40,942 bases of DNA from Nocardia higoensis NBRC 100133 (GTDB taxonomy: Bacteria; Actinomycetota; Actinomycetes; Mycobacteriales; Mycobacteriaceae): the NCBI RefSeq assembly GCF_000308595.1, contig NZ_BAGA01000030.1, positions 1-40,942 on the forward strand, read 5' to 3'. Both the position numbers and the translations under genes were made by a program. Position 1 is the stretch's first letter; each line of letters starts with the position of its first letter. Below the pieces are notes generated by a model. It saw only the letters and a program-made list of their open reading frames with translations, made no database searches and was not told the DNA's origin. Shown here in pieces: positions 7,127 to 15,772 of this stretch.

Positions 7127-7954
7127 ATGACGGAATACGGACTCGGACGTTTCGGTGTGTGGCGGGGGTACAAGGGGTTCGAGCCGGAGCAGGCCGCCGA
7201 GCTGGAGGAGCTCGGCTACGGCACGCTCTGGCTCGGTGGGTCGCCGCCTGCGGCACTCGAGACGGTGGAGCCGCTGCTCGCGGCGACCGGCACGCTCACC
7301 GTGGGAACCAGCATCGTCAATATCTGGACCGCGCCGGTGCGGGAACTCGCCGAGTCGTTCCATCGCATCGAGGACCGCTATCCCGGTCGCTTCCTGCTCG
7401 GCATCGGCGTGGGTCACCCCGAAGCCGTCAGCGCCTACCGTAAGCCCTACGACGCGCTCGTCGAATACCTCGACGCTCTCGATGCCGCCGGCGTGCCCCG
7501 GTCGCGGCGAGCCGTCGCGGCGCTCGGACCGCGGGTGCTGGAACTGGCTCGGGACCGCTCGCTGGGCGCACTGCCCTATCTCGGCACGCCGGAACACACC
7601 CGCCGCGCGCGCGAGGTGCTCGGCGCCAGGTCGTTGCTGGCCGTGGAGCAGAAGCTGGTGGTCGACGGCGACCCGGAACGAGCTCGCGCGCTGGGCCGTC
7701 CGGTGGTCGAGCGGTATCTGGGCCTGGCGAACTATGTGAACAACCTGCGCAGGCTCGGCTACGAGGAGTCCGACGTCGCGGGCGCGGGCAGCGACCGGCT
7801 CATCGACGCGCTCGCCGTGCACGGGACCGCGGCGCGGGTGGCCGAGCAGCTGACGGCACATCTGGACGCGGGCGCCGACCATGTGGCGCTGCAAGCGCTG
7901 GGCGAGGACTACCTGACGCCGCTGCGGGAACTGGCCCCTCTGCTGCGGGACTGA
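7127..7954 (+). CDS. LLM-class (F420-dependent-type) oxidoreductase
   Basis: A 275-residue protein of the bacterial luciferase-like TIM-barrel superfamily. Recognisable parts are the N-terminal strand LGRFGVWRGYKGF, the LEELGYGTLWLGGSPP stretch, LTVGTSIVNIWTAP, RFLLGIGVGHPEA, and the C-terminal DRLIDALAVHGTAARVAEQL and LDAGADHVALQAL. It resembles the short actinobacterial group of probable F420-dependent enzymes. The substrate cannot be read from sequence; F420 use is inferred from the family and the high number of such genes in Nocardia and Mycobacterium. Start ATG 7127 follows GGAGG ten bases upstream. Divergent from hsp20. Confidence 0.85.
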   Translation: MTEYGLGRFGVWRGYKGFEPEQAAELEELGYGTLWLGGSPPAALETVEPLLAATGTLTVGTSIVNIWTAPVRELAESFHRIEDRYPGRFLLGIGVGHPEAVSAYRKPYDALVEYLDALDAAGVPRSRRAVAALGPRVLELARDRSLGALPYLGTPEHTRRAREVLGARSLLAVEQKLVVDGDPERARALGRPVVERYLGLANYVNNLRRLGYEESDVAGAGSDRLIDALAVHGTAARVAEQLTAHLDAGADHVALQALGEDYLTPLRELAPLLRD

Positions 7955-7988
7955 TGGCGGACGGCCGATCCGTCATCGGATCGGGCCG

Positions 7989-8351
7989 TCACCGCACGAA
8001 CCGGGCGATGGCGTCGGTCGCTTCCTTGATCTTCGCCTCCGCCTCGGGGCCGCCCGCCAGCGCGGCATCGACCACGCAATGACTGATGTGGTCCTCGAGC
8101 AGCCCCATCGCCACGGCCTGCAGCGCCTTGGTCATCGCCGAGACCTGGGTGAGGATGTCGATGCAGTACTTTTCCTCCTCGACCATGCGCTGCAGGCCGC
8201 GGGACTGACCTTCGATGCGGCGCAGCCGCTTGAGGTAGTCGTCCTTGTTCGTGATGTAGCCGTGCGCCGCGTGGTCGTGTGCGGCGTGGTCGTGTGCCGC
8301 GGGGTCGTGTACGGGGGTTTCTCGGTTCTCGGCCGCGTCCGGGGTGGTCAC
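7989..8351 (-). CDS. Copper-sensing repressor, CsoR/RicR family
   Basis: A 120-residue all-helical repressor that releases DNA on binding Cu(I). The core YITNKDDYLKRLRRIEGQSR, then KYCIDILTQVSAMTKALQAV and DHISHCVVDA, matches mycobacterial RicR. The Cu(I) ligands Cys63, His88 and Cys92 (C, H-x3-C) are present. Residues 15-31 are a His-rich repeat (three H-D/G type units, each a 15-bp DNA repeat), possibly an extra metal-binding tail. I chose GTG 8351 because GAGGAG lies six bases before it; the ATG at 8390 is in frame but sits on the operator. The upstream EamA gene is on the same strand. A nickel or other metal specificity is possible but less likely. Confidence 0.85.
   Translation of the reverse strand: MTTPDAAENRETPVHDPAAHDHAAHDHAAHGYITNKDDYLKRLRRIEGQSRGLQRMVEEEKYCIDILTQVSAMTKALQAVAMGLLEDHISHCVVDAALAGGPEAEAKIKEATDAIARFVR
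8266..8310 (-). repeat. Three 15-bp direct repeats coding the His-rich tail of the repressor
   Basis: Three adjacent copies of a unit close to GCCGCGTGGTCGTGT encode the repeated H-D/G-H peptide at residues 15-30 of the CsoR/RicR-type protein. In-frame 15-bp units of this kind expand and contract easily. Confidence 0.7.
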
Positions 8352-8389
8352 CACTATCTCCTCGCTCTGGGCTGCCGGTCGGCCGTCCA

Positions 8390-8404
8390 TACCCCCCTAG
8401 GGTA
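8390..8404 (-). promoter_or_regulatory. CsoR/RicR-type operator
   Basis: TACCC-CCCTA-GGGTA is a 15-bp inverted repeat with a 5-bp centre, as described for copper repressors of this family. It lies 38 bp upstream of the chosen GTG start and just after the EamA stop, consistent with copper-responsive autoregulation. Confidence 0.75.
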
Positions 8405-8419
8405 CAGGGGAAGTGTCTG

Positions 8420-9367
8420 TCAAGCCGAGGGCGAACTCGCCGTCGTCCGCGCCGGCGAGCCGACCGGCTCGCCCGCGCCGGAGCGAGCCAGCGCGATGCC
8501 GCCCACCAGCAGCACGCCGCCTGCCATCTGCACCGGCGCGATCGCCTCGCCCAGCAGTATCCGGGCCAGCACGACCGCGAACAACACCTCGCTCAACAAC
8601 ACCAGGGACATCAGCGTCGATCCGATCCGCGCCGCACCCGCCACCCCGCACAGATAAGCCACCACTGTGCTGATCGCGATCAACAGGGTCAGCGCCACCC
8701 ACACCGGCAACTGACGCTCCGCCATCACCGCCGTACTCGCACCGAACCGCAGTGGCAGCACCGTCGCCAGGCCCAGTGCCCACGCGGTCAGCGCCGCCAC
8801 GCCGAGCCCCGCGCCGAGGAGCGTCACCGGGCTCAGGCTGTCGGACGTGCGCGCCGACAGCAGGAAGAACGCCGCGTTGCACAGCATCGACAGTGCGGCC
8901 CAGCCCAGCCCGGCCACACTCAGTCCCTCGCTGTGGCAGACATCGATCACGAGAGCCGCGCCGACCAGCGCCGTCGCCGCGCCGGCGAGCGTGCGCGCAC
9001 CCGGTCTGCGACGCCGAACGGCCCAGTCCCAGACGATGACCACGACCGGCGCCAGGAACTGGATCATCAGCGCGACGCCCACCTGCAGATACTGTAGGGA
9101 CAGAAAGAAGGTGGCCTGCACACCCGCCACCGCGACGACACCGAACGCGGTGATGGTGCGCAGATGCCGTGGACTCTCGCGCAGTTCACGGAAATCGGCG
9201 AGCGCCGCGACCAGCAGCACCACCGCGGCGGCGCCGGTCAGGCGGACGGCGAGGATCGCACCGGGCGACCACTGCGCCGCCAGCACCGATTTGGCCAGCG
9301 GACCCGAACTCGCGAACGCCAGCCCGCTCGCCACGGTCAGCCACACCCCGGACCGTGCGCGCGACAC
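8420..9367 (-). CDS. EamA-family (DMT) membrane exporter
   Basis: A 315-residue membrane protein with about ten hydrophobic segments arranged as two EamA repeats: the first begins GVWLTVASGLAFASSGPLAK, the second LGWAALSMLCNAAFFLLSA. LSLQYLQVGVALMIQFLAPV and SLVLLSEVLFAVVLARILLG are the typical fourth and ninth helices. The family exports amino acids, purines, cysteine metabolites and similar small molecules; the substrate here is unknown. The TTG at 9418 gives a longer frame, but GTG 9367 has GGAGGAGG just upstream. The gene is followed by the copper repressor on the same strand, but the operator between them argues for separate control. Confidence 0.85.
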   Translation of the reverse strand: MSRARSGVWLTVASGLAFASSGPLAKSVLAAQWSPGAILAVRLTGAAAVVLLVAALADFRELRESPRHLRTITAFGVVAVAGVQATFFLSLQYLQVGVALMIQFLAPVVVIVWDWAVRRRRPGARTLAGAATALVGAALVIDVCHSEGLSVAGLGWAALSMLCNAAFFLLSARTSDSLSPVTLLGAGLGVAALTAWALGLATVLPLRFGASTAVMAERQLPVWVALTLLIAISTVVAYLCGVAGAARIGSTLMSLVLLSEVLFAVVLARILLGEAIAPVQMAGGVLLVGGIALARSGAGEPVGSPARTTASSPSA

Positions 9368-9510
9368 CGCACCTCCTCCACGCTTGCTCTCCAGTCGTCC
9401 CACCTGTGTCCTGGACAAGCATGCGCGACAGGACCGGGCGATCGGGCGGCGGGGTGAGATGGCGGGGCGAGTTGCGCGCCACCGCGGTGGCTCGGGAAGA
9501 ATGACCGGCC

Positions 9511-10320
9511 ATGAGCGAGCTTCCCCGTCCCGCCCTGGCCGTCATCGGCGGCACCGGGTTCTACGACTTCTTCGACGCCGAGACGCACGAGATCGATATC
9601 GACACCCCCTACGGCAAGCCCAGCGCGCCCATCGCCGTCGGTGACGTGGCGGGCAGGCCGGTCGCCTTCGTGCCCCGCCACGGCAAGAAGCACGAATACG
9701 CTCCGCACACGCTGCCGTACCTGGCGAACATGTGGGCGCTGCGCTCGCTGGGCGTGCGGCGGGTCTTCGCGCCCTGCGCCGTCGGCAGCCTGCGCGCGGA
9801 CTGGGGCCCCGGTACGGTCGCGGTGCCCGACCAGCTCGTGGACCGCACCTCCGGACGGGTACAGACCTACTTCGACGGCGGCGGCGTCCACGTCTCCTTC
9901 GCCGACCCCTACTGCCGGGAGTTGCGCATCGCCGCTGTCGGCGCGGAGGTCGAGGAACTGCCCGTCCAGGCGGGCGGCACCATGGTCGTCGTGCAGGGTC
10001 CGCGCTTCTCCACCCGCGCGGAGAGCCGCTGGTTCGCCGGGCAGGGCTGGGATCTGGTGAACATGACCGGTTACCCGGAAGCGGTGCTCGCCCGCGAACT
10101 GGAGATGTGCTACTCCGCCATCGCGCTGGTCACCGATCTCGACGCCGGCCTGGAAAGCGGTGACGGTGTGCACGCGATCGACGTGTTCGCCGAATTCAAG
10201 CGCAATATCGAGCCGTTCAAGGAAATGGTCCGCAAGGCGATCGCGGCTGTGGAGAGCATCGAGACCTGCGAACACTGCCGCCCGCACGAGGGCGTCGCGC
10301 TGCCCTTCGCGCTGCCCTGA
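9511..10320 (+). CDS. mtnP: S-methyl-5'-thioadenosine phosphorylase (Rv0535-like)
   Basis: Cleaves MTA (or a related purine nucleoside) with phosphate to adenine and 5-methylthioribose-1-phosphate, recycling polyamine by-products. The 269-residue protein has LAVIGGTGFYDFF (phosphate-binding), FVPRHGKKHEYAPH, RVFAPCAVGSL, VVVQGPRFSTRAESRWF and LVNMTGYPEAVLARELEMCY, and the purine-site TDLDAG. It is nearly colinear with M. tuberculosis Rv0535. The C-terminal ETCEHCRPHEG is typical of this actinobacterial group. The following flavin reductase starts 17 bp later and is probably cotranscribed. Confidence 0.92.
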   Translation: MSELPRPALAVIGGTGFYDFFDAETHEIDIDTPYGKPSAPIAVGDVAGRPVAFVPRHGKKHEYAPHTLPYLANMWALRSLGVRRVFAPCAVGSLRADWGPGTVAVPDQLVDRTSGRVQTYFDGGGVHVSFADPYCRELRIAAVGAEVEELPVQAGGTMVVVQGPRFSTRAESRWFAGQGWDLVNMTGYPEAVLARELEMCYSAIALVTDLDAGLESGDGVHAIDVFAEFKRNIEPFKEMVRKAIAAVESIETCEHCRPHEGVALPFALP

Positions 10321-10337
10321 CGGATACGCTCGCAGCC

Positions 10338-10898
10338 GTGCAGACACCGTTGCGACTCGAGGTGATCGTGGCCAGCGTGCGACCGGAGCGGTTCGCTCCG
10401 GTCGTGGCGGACTGGTTCCTGGCGACGGTGCGCGCACGCGCCGAATTCGACACCGGCGTCATCGATCTGCTCGACACCGCGCTGCCCGCCGACCTGACCG
10501 AAACCGCGGAAGTCCTGGACTTCCGCGCCAGGCTGGCCGCCGCGGACGCGTTCGTCGCGATCACCTCCGAGTACAACCACGGATATCCGGCCTCGTTGAA
10601 GACCGCGTTCGACTCGGCCAAGCACGAATGGCGGGCCAAGCCCATCGGATTCGTGTCCTACGGCGGGATGTCCGGCGGGCTGCGCGCGGTCGAGCAATTG
10701 CGTCAGGTGGTCGCCGAACTGCACATGGTGTCGCTGCGCGAGAGCGTCGGATTCCACCGCGCCAAGCGGCAATTCGACGCCGACGGACATACCCGCGACG
10801 CCGCCGCGATCGATGCCGCCGAGCGAATGCTGGGCCAATTGTCCTGGTGGGGAAGAGCTTTACGAGACGCCCGGGCCGCAGAGCCCTATCCCGGGTAG
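10338..10898 (+). CDS. NADPH-dependent FMN reductase-like flavoprotein
   Basis: A 186-residue flavodoxin-fold protein with a GTG start. The FMN phosphate loop is LEVIVASVRPERFAPVVADW, and the strongly conserved ITSEYNHGYPASLKTAFDSA and PIGFVSYGGMSGGLRAVEQL place it in the NAD(P)H-dependent FMN reductase / azoreductase-like family. It could supply reduced flavin or act as a quinone or azo reductase. Cotranscription with mtnP is likely, but no pathway links the two. The C-terminal 15 residues are not conserved. It runs into eccE, which is convergent. Confidence 0.85.
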   Translation: MQTPLRLEVIVASVRPERFAPVVADWFLATVRARAEFDTGVIDLLDTALPADLTETAEVLDFRARLAAADAFVAITSEYNHGYPASLKTAFDSAKHEWRAKPIGFVSYGGMSGGLRAVEQLRQVVAELHMVSLRESVGFHRAKRQFDADGHTRDAAAIDAAERMLGQLSWWGRALRDARAAEPYPG

Positions 10899-10906
10899 TG
10901 ATCCCG

Positions 10907-10935
10907 GACCGCGCCCCGGACAGGGCGGCACGGTC
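10907..10935. terminator. Bidirectional terminator between the FMN reductase and eccE
   Basis: GACCGCGCCC at 10907-10916 pairs with GGGCG (10923-10927) and, after a GCA bulge, CGGTC (10931-10935). The loop is six bases. It lies in the 49-bp gap between convergent genes. Confidence 0.55.
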
Positions 10936-10947
10936 ACCGGGGTGATG

Positions 10948-12594
10948 TCAGTGCGCCGCTGCCATCGGGCGGCGGCCGCGCGGATTGCCGATATAGGTGG
11001 CTTCTTTGGCGATCGAGACCAGTGTCAGATCGACCTGGGTGGTGCCGGTGCGCACGATCACGCGGTTGCCGATCGCGCCGGGCTGGTGGATCGACAGGTC
11101 CGGCCTGGTGGCCGGCCAGCCCATCGGGTCGCCGGTGACATAGATGGTGGTGACGCCCGCGTGCGGCGCGGGTGCGAGCACACCGTCGACCACGGCGGCG
11201 GTGAACCCGGCGTCGGACTGGTGGGTCTCCACCGCGATCGCCAGCCGCTCCGGATTGCCGATGGTCTGCACCAGCTGGTCCCAGGCCTGCGGGCGATCGG
11301 TACGGATGAGGATGCGCTCGCCGACCGCGAGCGCGCGGAACACCAGCTGCTGGGCCAGATACAGCTCACCGGCCACATAGACCGTCGAGATGCCCTGACC
11401 GATGATCCGCACCGCGACGCCCTGATTGTTCTCGTCCGAGCCGATCAGCTGACCGCAGCCGGAGGACGGCAGGTGCAGCGCGCCGATGACGTCGATCGGA
11501 TACTCGGTCATCGGCACCACATCGTCGACATCCGGCACCGCCAGCGGCAGATTGGCCAGCAGCCCCTCGCGGTGGCGGCCGTTCATCGAGATCATGCCGT
11601 CGAGCTTGCCGCCCTCGGGCAGCTCACGGGTGGTCAGCCGCCAGGAGGCGCCGATGTTCACCGATTCCGCGGAACTGCCCGGCCGCAGCCGCACCGTCAT
11701 GGTGGTGCCGCGTGACGGCGCGACCCACAGCTGGGCCAGCAGATCCGAGCCGAGATGCTCGGGATCGACGGCGCTGCCGATATTGATCGCGTTGCCCAGC
11801 TCCGCGTAGCGCCAGGTGTGGGTGAGTTCGCGCGGGTCGTATCCGGCGGTGATCTGCAGGACGGCCTTGCGGATCTCCGGCGCGGTGAGGATGCGGGCGT
11901 TGCAGTCGGCGTCCTCGAGCGCACGCATGATGCGCTGGGTCGCGATGGTCACCGCGCGGGAGGCGCCTTCGGTGCCACCGCCGCGGCGAGCCGCCGCGCC
12001 CGCTCCGGCGACCGCGTCGAAACCGATGGCCAGCCAGACGGAGCGGTGTGCGGTGGCGGGCAGCGGGCCCAGCAGCGACTCGTAGATCTTGCCCGCCGGG
12101 GTGCCCGCGCGGCTGCGATGGCCGTGGCTGACGATATCGATACCGCTGAGCAGGATGTCGTGCTGGTTCAGGCATTTCGCCAGTTCCGGCAGCGGCAGCA
12201 GGTGCGAGGCGAGCACGGTGCTGCTGGAGATGCGGGTCAGTCCGCCGCGCGGCGGCAGTACCTCGACCACCGTGACCACCCGGGTCCCGTCCCAGTACAA
12301 ACCGAGCGAGCGGTCGTCGGGACCGCGATAGTCGACCGTGTCGCCGAGTTCGTACTCGCGGCGGGTCTTGAAGCGCCACAGCGTGATCGACCAGTCCAGC
12401 ACGGTGCGCTGGGCGATCGGGATCAGTGGAAGCACCAGCGCGGCCAGCGCCACGAGCAGCGCATAGAGGGCAGGCAGACCCGCGAGCAACGAGGCGGTTC
12501 CGGCGAGGAGAGCGATGACCTGTGCGGTGAGCAGATTCGGCATCGAGATGCGTCCGAACAGCGGGCGCGGCCCCGCTCCGGTGGCTTCGGCCAT
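10948..12594 (-). CDS. eccE: Type VII secretion protein EccE
   Basis: EccE is the peripheral membrane subunit of the ESX core complex, outside the EccB-C-D protomers. The 548-residue protein has two adjacent membrane helices at residues 18-60 (LLTAQVIALLAGTASLLAG, then ALYALLVALAALVLPLIP), followed by a cytosolic domain with SITLWRFKTRREYELGDTVD and a RTVTVVEVLPP-like strand. I chose ATG 12594 because GGGGGA lies just before it; the frame also opens at a GTG at 12630. It is divergent from eccB across 111 bp. M. tuberculosis ESX-4 lacks eccE, while the functional M. abscessus ESX-4 has it, so this system is likely complete. Confidence 0.9.
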   Translation of the reverse strand: MAEATGAGPRPLFGRISMPNLLTAQVIALLAGTASLLAGLPALYALLVALAALVLPLIPIAQRTVLDWSITLWRFKTRREYELGDTVDYRGPDDRSLGLYWDGTRVVTVVEVLPPRGGLTRISSSTVLASHLLPLPELAKCLNQHDILLSGIDIVSHGHRSRAGTPAGKIYESLLGPLPATAHRSVWLAIGFDAVAGAGAAARRGGGTEGASRAVTIATQRIMRALEDADCNARILTAPEIRKAVLQITAGYDPRELTHTWRYAELGNAINIGSAVDPEHLGSDLLAQLWVAPSRGTTMTVRLRPGSSAESVNIGASWRLTTRELPEGGKLDGMISMNGRHREGLLANLPLAVPDVDDVVPMTEYPIDVIGALHLPSSGCGQLIGSDENNQGVAVRIIGQGISTVYVAGELYLAQQLVFRALAVGERILIRTDRPQAWDQLVQTIGNPERLAIAVETHQSDAGFTAAVVDGVLAPAPHAGVTTIYVTGDPMGWPATRPDLSIHQPGAIGNRVIVRTGTTQVDLTLVSIAKEATYIGNPRGRRPMAAAH

Positions 12595-12705
12595 CACGTC
12601 CCCCAAGTAACCGGTGCCGGCCGAATCCACCCGGCCGAACTCAACAACAGTCCCCCGGAACTGTACTGTGTTGCGCGGATGTGAGCACTGTTCGGGGGAG
12701 GAACC
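12595..12705. promoter_or_regulatory. Divergent eccE/eccB promoter region
   Basis: This 111-bp region must hold both promoters. It contains GAACTGTAC at 12658-12666, a 9-mer repeated in the eccD/eccC divergent region at 17334-17342. Both flanking genes start behind a G5-A tract (TTGGGGGACGTG for eccE, GGGGGAGGAACC for eccB). I could not assign clear -35/-10 boxes. Confidence 0.45.
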
Positions 12706-14193
12706 ATGCCTTCAAAGCCCACCACGCGCTGGCAGGTGAGCGGCTATCGATTCCTGGTGCGCAGGATGGAACACGCGCTGGTCCGCCGCGATGTGCGGAT
12801 GCTGCACGACCCGATGCGGTCGCAATCGCGCGCCTACGCCGTAGGCCTGGTGCTCGGCGTCGTGGTGCTGGCCGGCTGCGGCATTCTCGCGCTGTTCCGC
12901 CCGCAGGACAAGATCGGCGACAACATCCTGCTCATCGGCAAGGAGAGCGGCGGCGTCTATGTCGTCATCGACGATGTCGTGCATCCGGCGCTGAACATCG
13001 CCTCGGCCCGGCTGGCCTCGGGGGAGAGCGGAAAAGCCGCCATCATCAAGGAATCCGAGCTGACCAAGAAGCCGCGCGGCCAGCTGATCGGCATTCCCGG
13101 CGCCCCCGCCGCGCTGCACTACGACGCCAAGGGCTCCGGCCGCACCTGGACGGTGTGCGATGTGCTCGCCATCGACGGCAGCAACGACCTGACGACCTCG
13201 GTGATCGCGGGCGATCTCGAACTCGGCGACAAGGCCTCGGTGATGGACTCCGGCCGCGCGCTGCTGGTGACCGCTCAGAACAAGGACTACCTCGTCTACA
13301 ACAACACCCGCGCTCGCGTCGACATGAACGATCGCAAGGTCACCGATGCACTCGGCATCACCGGGATGACGCCGCGCCCGGTCGGCGAGGGCCTGCTCAA
13401 CGCGATTCCCGAAGTGCTGCCGATCGTTCCGCCCAAGATCAACGATCCCGGCGCGAGCGTGAGCTACCAGATCGGCAACCACCGCGTCGGCGACGTGGTG
13501 CAGGTGTCGACCGAACCGGACAAGAACTACGTCGTGCTCACCGACGGTCTGCAGGAAGTGTCCCCACTGACCGCCGACATCATCCGCAACACCTACCGTT
13601 CCTCGGGCTCGGACTCCACCATCGACCAGGCCGACCGGGTCGCGGTGGATCTGGTGGACACGCTGCCGGTCGCCACCTACCCGCAGCGGCAGATGAGCAT
13701 CGTCGCGCTGAAGGACGAGCCGGTCAGCTGCATGTCCTGGACGCCGAACCCGGTCGCCGCCGAACACAACGAGGGCGGCAAGCAGGCCGAACTGTCGGTC
13801 GTCACCGGTCTCGCGCTGCCGATCCCCGACAACGCGAAGCTGGTGCCGCTGGCCCAGGCGGACGGCGACGGGCCGAACGCCGACTCCACCTACATTCCGC
13901 CGGGCACCGGCGCGTTCGTGCAGTCCACCGGTATCGAGCCGGACAGCACCCGCAAGGATTCGATGTTCTATGTCGCCGACACCGGAGTGCGGTTCGGCAT
14001 CAAGAACGCCGATGCCCAGAAGGCGCTCGGGCTGGACATCGAGTCCGGCGTGAAACCGGAACCGGCGCCGTGGCCGATCGTGGGACTGCTCGCCAACGGC
14101 CCGACGCTGGGCCGCGAAGAGGCGATGGTCGCCCACGACGGCATCGCGCCGGACGCCTCGCCCGCCGCGAACACCGTCGGCAACACCAACTGA
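12706..14193 (+). CDS. eccB: Type VII secretion protein EccB (ESX-4 type)
   Basis: EccB anchors in the membrane and builds the periplasmic ring of the secretion pore. The 495-residue protein starts with the family signature PSKPTTRWQVSGYRFLVRR and MEHALVRRDVRMLHDPMR, then one membrane helix (residues 46-66, VGLVLGVVVLAGCGILALF). A large extracytoplasmic domain follows, with two Cys (TWTVCDVL and VSCMSW) that likely form the family disulfide, and the ending ADTGVRFGIKNADAQKALGL typical of EccB. Start ATG 12706 follows GGGGGAGG. It converges on mycP with a strong terminator between. Confidence 0.95.
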   Translation: MPSKPTTRWQVSGYRFLVRRMEHALVRRDVRMLHDPMRSQSRAYAVGLVLGVVVLAGCGILALFRPQDKIGDNILLIGKESGGVYVVIDDVVHPALNIASARLASGESGKAAIIKESELTKKPRGQLIGIPGAPAALHYDAKGSGRTWTVCDVLAIDGSNDLTTSVIAGDLELGDKASVMDSGRALLVTAQNKDYLVYNNTRARVDMNDRKVTDALGITGMTPRPVGEGLLNAIPEVLPIVPPKINDPGASVSYQIGNHRVGDVVQVSTEPDKNYVVLTDGLQEVSPLTADIIRNTYRSSGSDSTIDQADRVAVDLVDTLPVATYPQRQMSIVALKDEPVSCMSWTPNPVAAEHNEGGKQAELSVVTGLALPIPDNAKLVPLAQADGDGPNADSTYIPPGTGAFVQSTGIEPDSTRKDSMFYVADTGVRFGIKNADAQKALGLDIESGVKPEPAPWPIVGLLANGPTLGREEAMVAHDGIAPDASPAANTVGNTN

Positions 14194-14318
14194 CCGCGCA
14201 GGCGAATCCGATCGCGCCCGGTCGTCCGATAGTCGGCGTGTCGGTCGTCTCAGCGTGTGACGCCGCAGACCGGTCGAGTCCGAACCGGTTTCGCCGTGCG
14301 GCATCGGCTGTGCCGTTG

Positions 14319-14354
14319 TCCGGGGCCGGGTCGGGTACGCGCACCGGCCCCGGA
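14319..14354. terminator. Bidirectional terminator between eccB and mycP
   Basis: TCCGGGGCCGG (14319-14329) pairs perfectly with CCGGCCCCGGA (14344-14354) around a 14-nt loop, 11 bp in all. Located in the 166-bp convergent gap. Confidence 0.8.
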
Positions 14355-14359
14355 GCGGC

Positions 14360-15772
14360 TCACATGTCGTCGGAGGCGACGCCGAAGCGGCGGCGGATCG
14401 GGAACGAGGCCAGGTAGCCGAGGATCGAGGCGGTCGCGATCACTCCGGTGCCGATCAGTGCCACATTGCGGGCGGTGTGGTCCGGCGGCGTCGGCGGCGC
14501 GGGCACCGCGAGCTGCCGGCTCCTGGCCGGGGCGGGTTCCTTGGGCGGCAACGTATCCGGCACGGCGTTGGTCAGCGCGGCGACGGGATCGACTGCGCCG
14601 TAACCGATGTAGGGATTCCAGCCCTCGGCCGGCGCGTGGGCGGTGGCCTGGATGCGTTTGATGACCTCGAGCGCGCTCAGCTCGGGGAACCGCGCCCGCA
14701 CGAGCGCGGCGACGCCGGCGACGATCGGCGTCGCGAAGCTGGTGCCGTTGATGTAGCCCTGCTGACCGCGCTGGTCGACGGTGCCGACCGCGGTGCCGGT
14801 GCCGCGCGGATCGAGGGAGACCATGTTCTCGCCCGTCGCGGCCACGCCCACCCATGGCCCGGGGATGGTGAAGCTCGACGGTGCGCCGTTGGCGTCGATC
14901 GAGCCGACGGCGAGCACGTAGTCGTCCCAGCGGGCCGGGCTGATGTTGTAGGTGATGTTGCTCCACGGGTCCGCGGTCGGGTCGAGCGGGTCGATGACCT
15001 GGTTCTCGCCCTTGCAGGAGTCGTCCTTGTTGCCGGCGGCGACCACCACGACGACGTTCTTCTCGATCGCCGCGTAGCGCAGCGCGGCGCCCACCTTGTT
15101 GTCCGCGTCGGGACTGCCGGTGCCGCACCAGACCTCGGAGATATTGATGACCGAGACGTTCATGTCGGCGGCGCGCACGATCGCCGAGGCCATCGTGTGC
15201 AGATTGCCGTAGCTGTCGGGAAGATCTTCGGGTGCCTTCTCCGCCGAGCGCCCTTCCTTCTGATACATCTTGCTGGTCTGGCGGATCGTGACGATCTGCG
15301 CCTCCGGCGCCACCCCGGCGAATCCCTGGCCGGGGACCTGCGCGGCGGCGATGATGCCCGCCACGAGGGTGCCGTGACCGTCGCAGTCCTCGGTGCCGTC
15401 ACCGACATTCGCGACGAAGTCACCGCCGGCTTCCAGGCCGGGCAGGCGTGGATGAGGGGCCACGCCGGTATCGATGACCGCGATGCGCTGACCCGCGCCC
15501 TTGGAGAACTGCCAGGCGCGTTCGAGATCGAGAGCGCGCTGGGCGTCCGGGATCGTCGGACCCTCGCCGCCGGTCAGGATGTCGGCGCAGTGCGAATTCG
15601 ACGGACGCTCGGTCTTCTCCGGCGGCGCGGCCGGATCACCCGCCGGTTTCAGGCCGGGATCCACCGCGGGCGGCCGATCCGCCAGCGCCACACCGCCGTT
15701 CGCGCCGACTCCGAACGACGCGCTCATCCCCAGCGTCACCGCAGCGGCGGCGACGCGCCACCGCCCGCTCAC
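14360..15772 (-). CDS. mycP: Mycosin, subtilisin-like protease of the ESX system
   Basis: A membrane-anchored S8 serine protease needed for stability and substrate processing of ESX systems. The 470-residue protein has a signal peptide (residues 1-31, ending GVALA), the catalytic triad Asp101 (IAVIDTGVAPH), His133 (DCDGHGTLVAG) and Ser345 (INGTSFATPIVAG), oxyanion Asn248, and a C-terminal membrane helix at 436-457 (VALIGTGVIATASILGYLAS) followed by PIRRR. Cys62 and Cys130 are positioned for the mycosin N-terminal disulfide, and Cys216 and Cys253 for a second. The GTG start overlaps the eccD stop by four bases (GTGA), so the two are translationally coupled. Confidence 0.95.
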   Translation of the reverse strand: MSGRWRVAAAAVTLGMSASFGVGANGGVALADRPPAVDPGLKPAGDPAAPPEKTERPSNSHCADILTGGEGPTIPDAQRALDLERAWQFSKGAGQRIAVIDTGVAPHPRLPGLEAGGDFVANVGDGTEDCDGHGTLVAGIIAAAQVPGQGFAGVAPEAQIVTIRQTSKMYQKEGRSAEKAPEDLPDSYGNLHTMASAIVRAADMNVSVINISEVWCGTGSPDADNKVGAALRYAAIEKNVVVVVAAGNKDDSCKGENQVIDPLDPTADPWSNITYNISPARWDDYVLAVGSIDANGAPSSFTIPGPWVGVAATGENMVSLDPRGTGTAVGTVDQRGQQGYINGTSFATPIVAGVAALVRARFPELSALEVIKRIQATAHAPAEGWNPYIGYGAVDPVAALTNAVPDTLPPKEPAPARSRQLAVPAPPTPPDHTARNVALIGTGVIATASILGYLASFPIRRRFGVASDDM

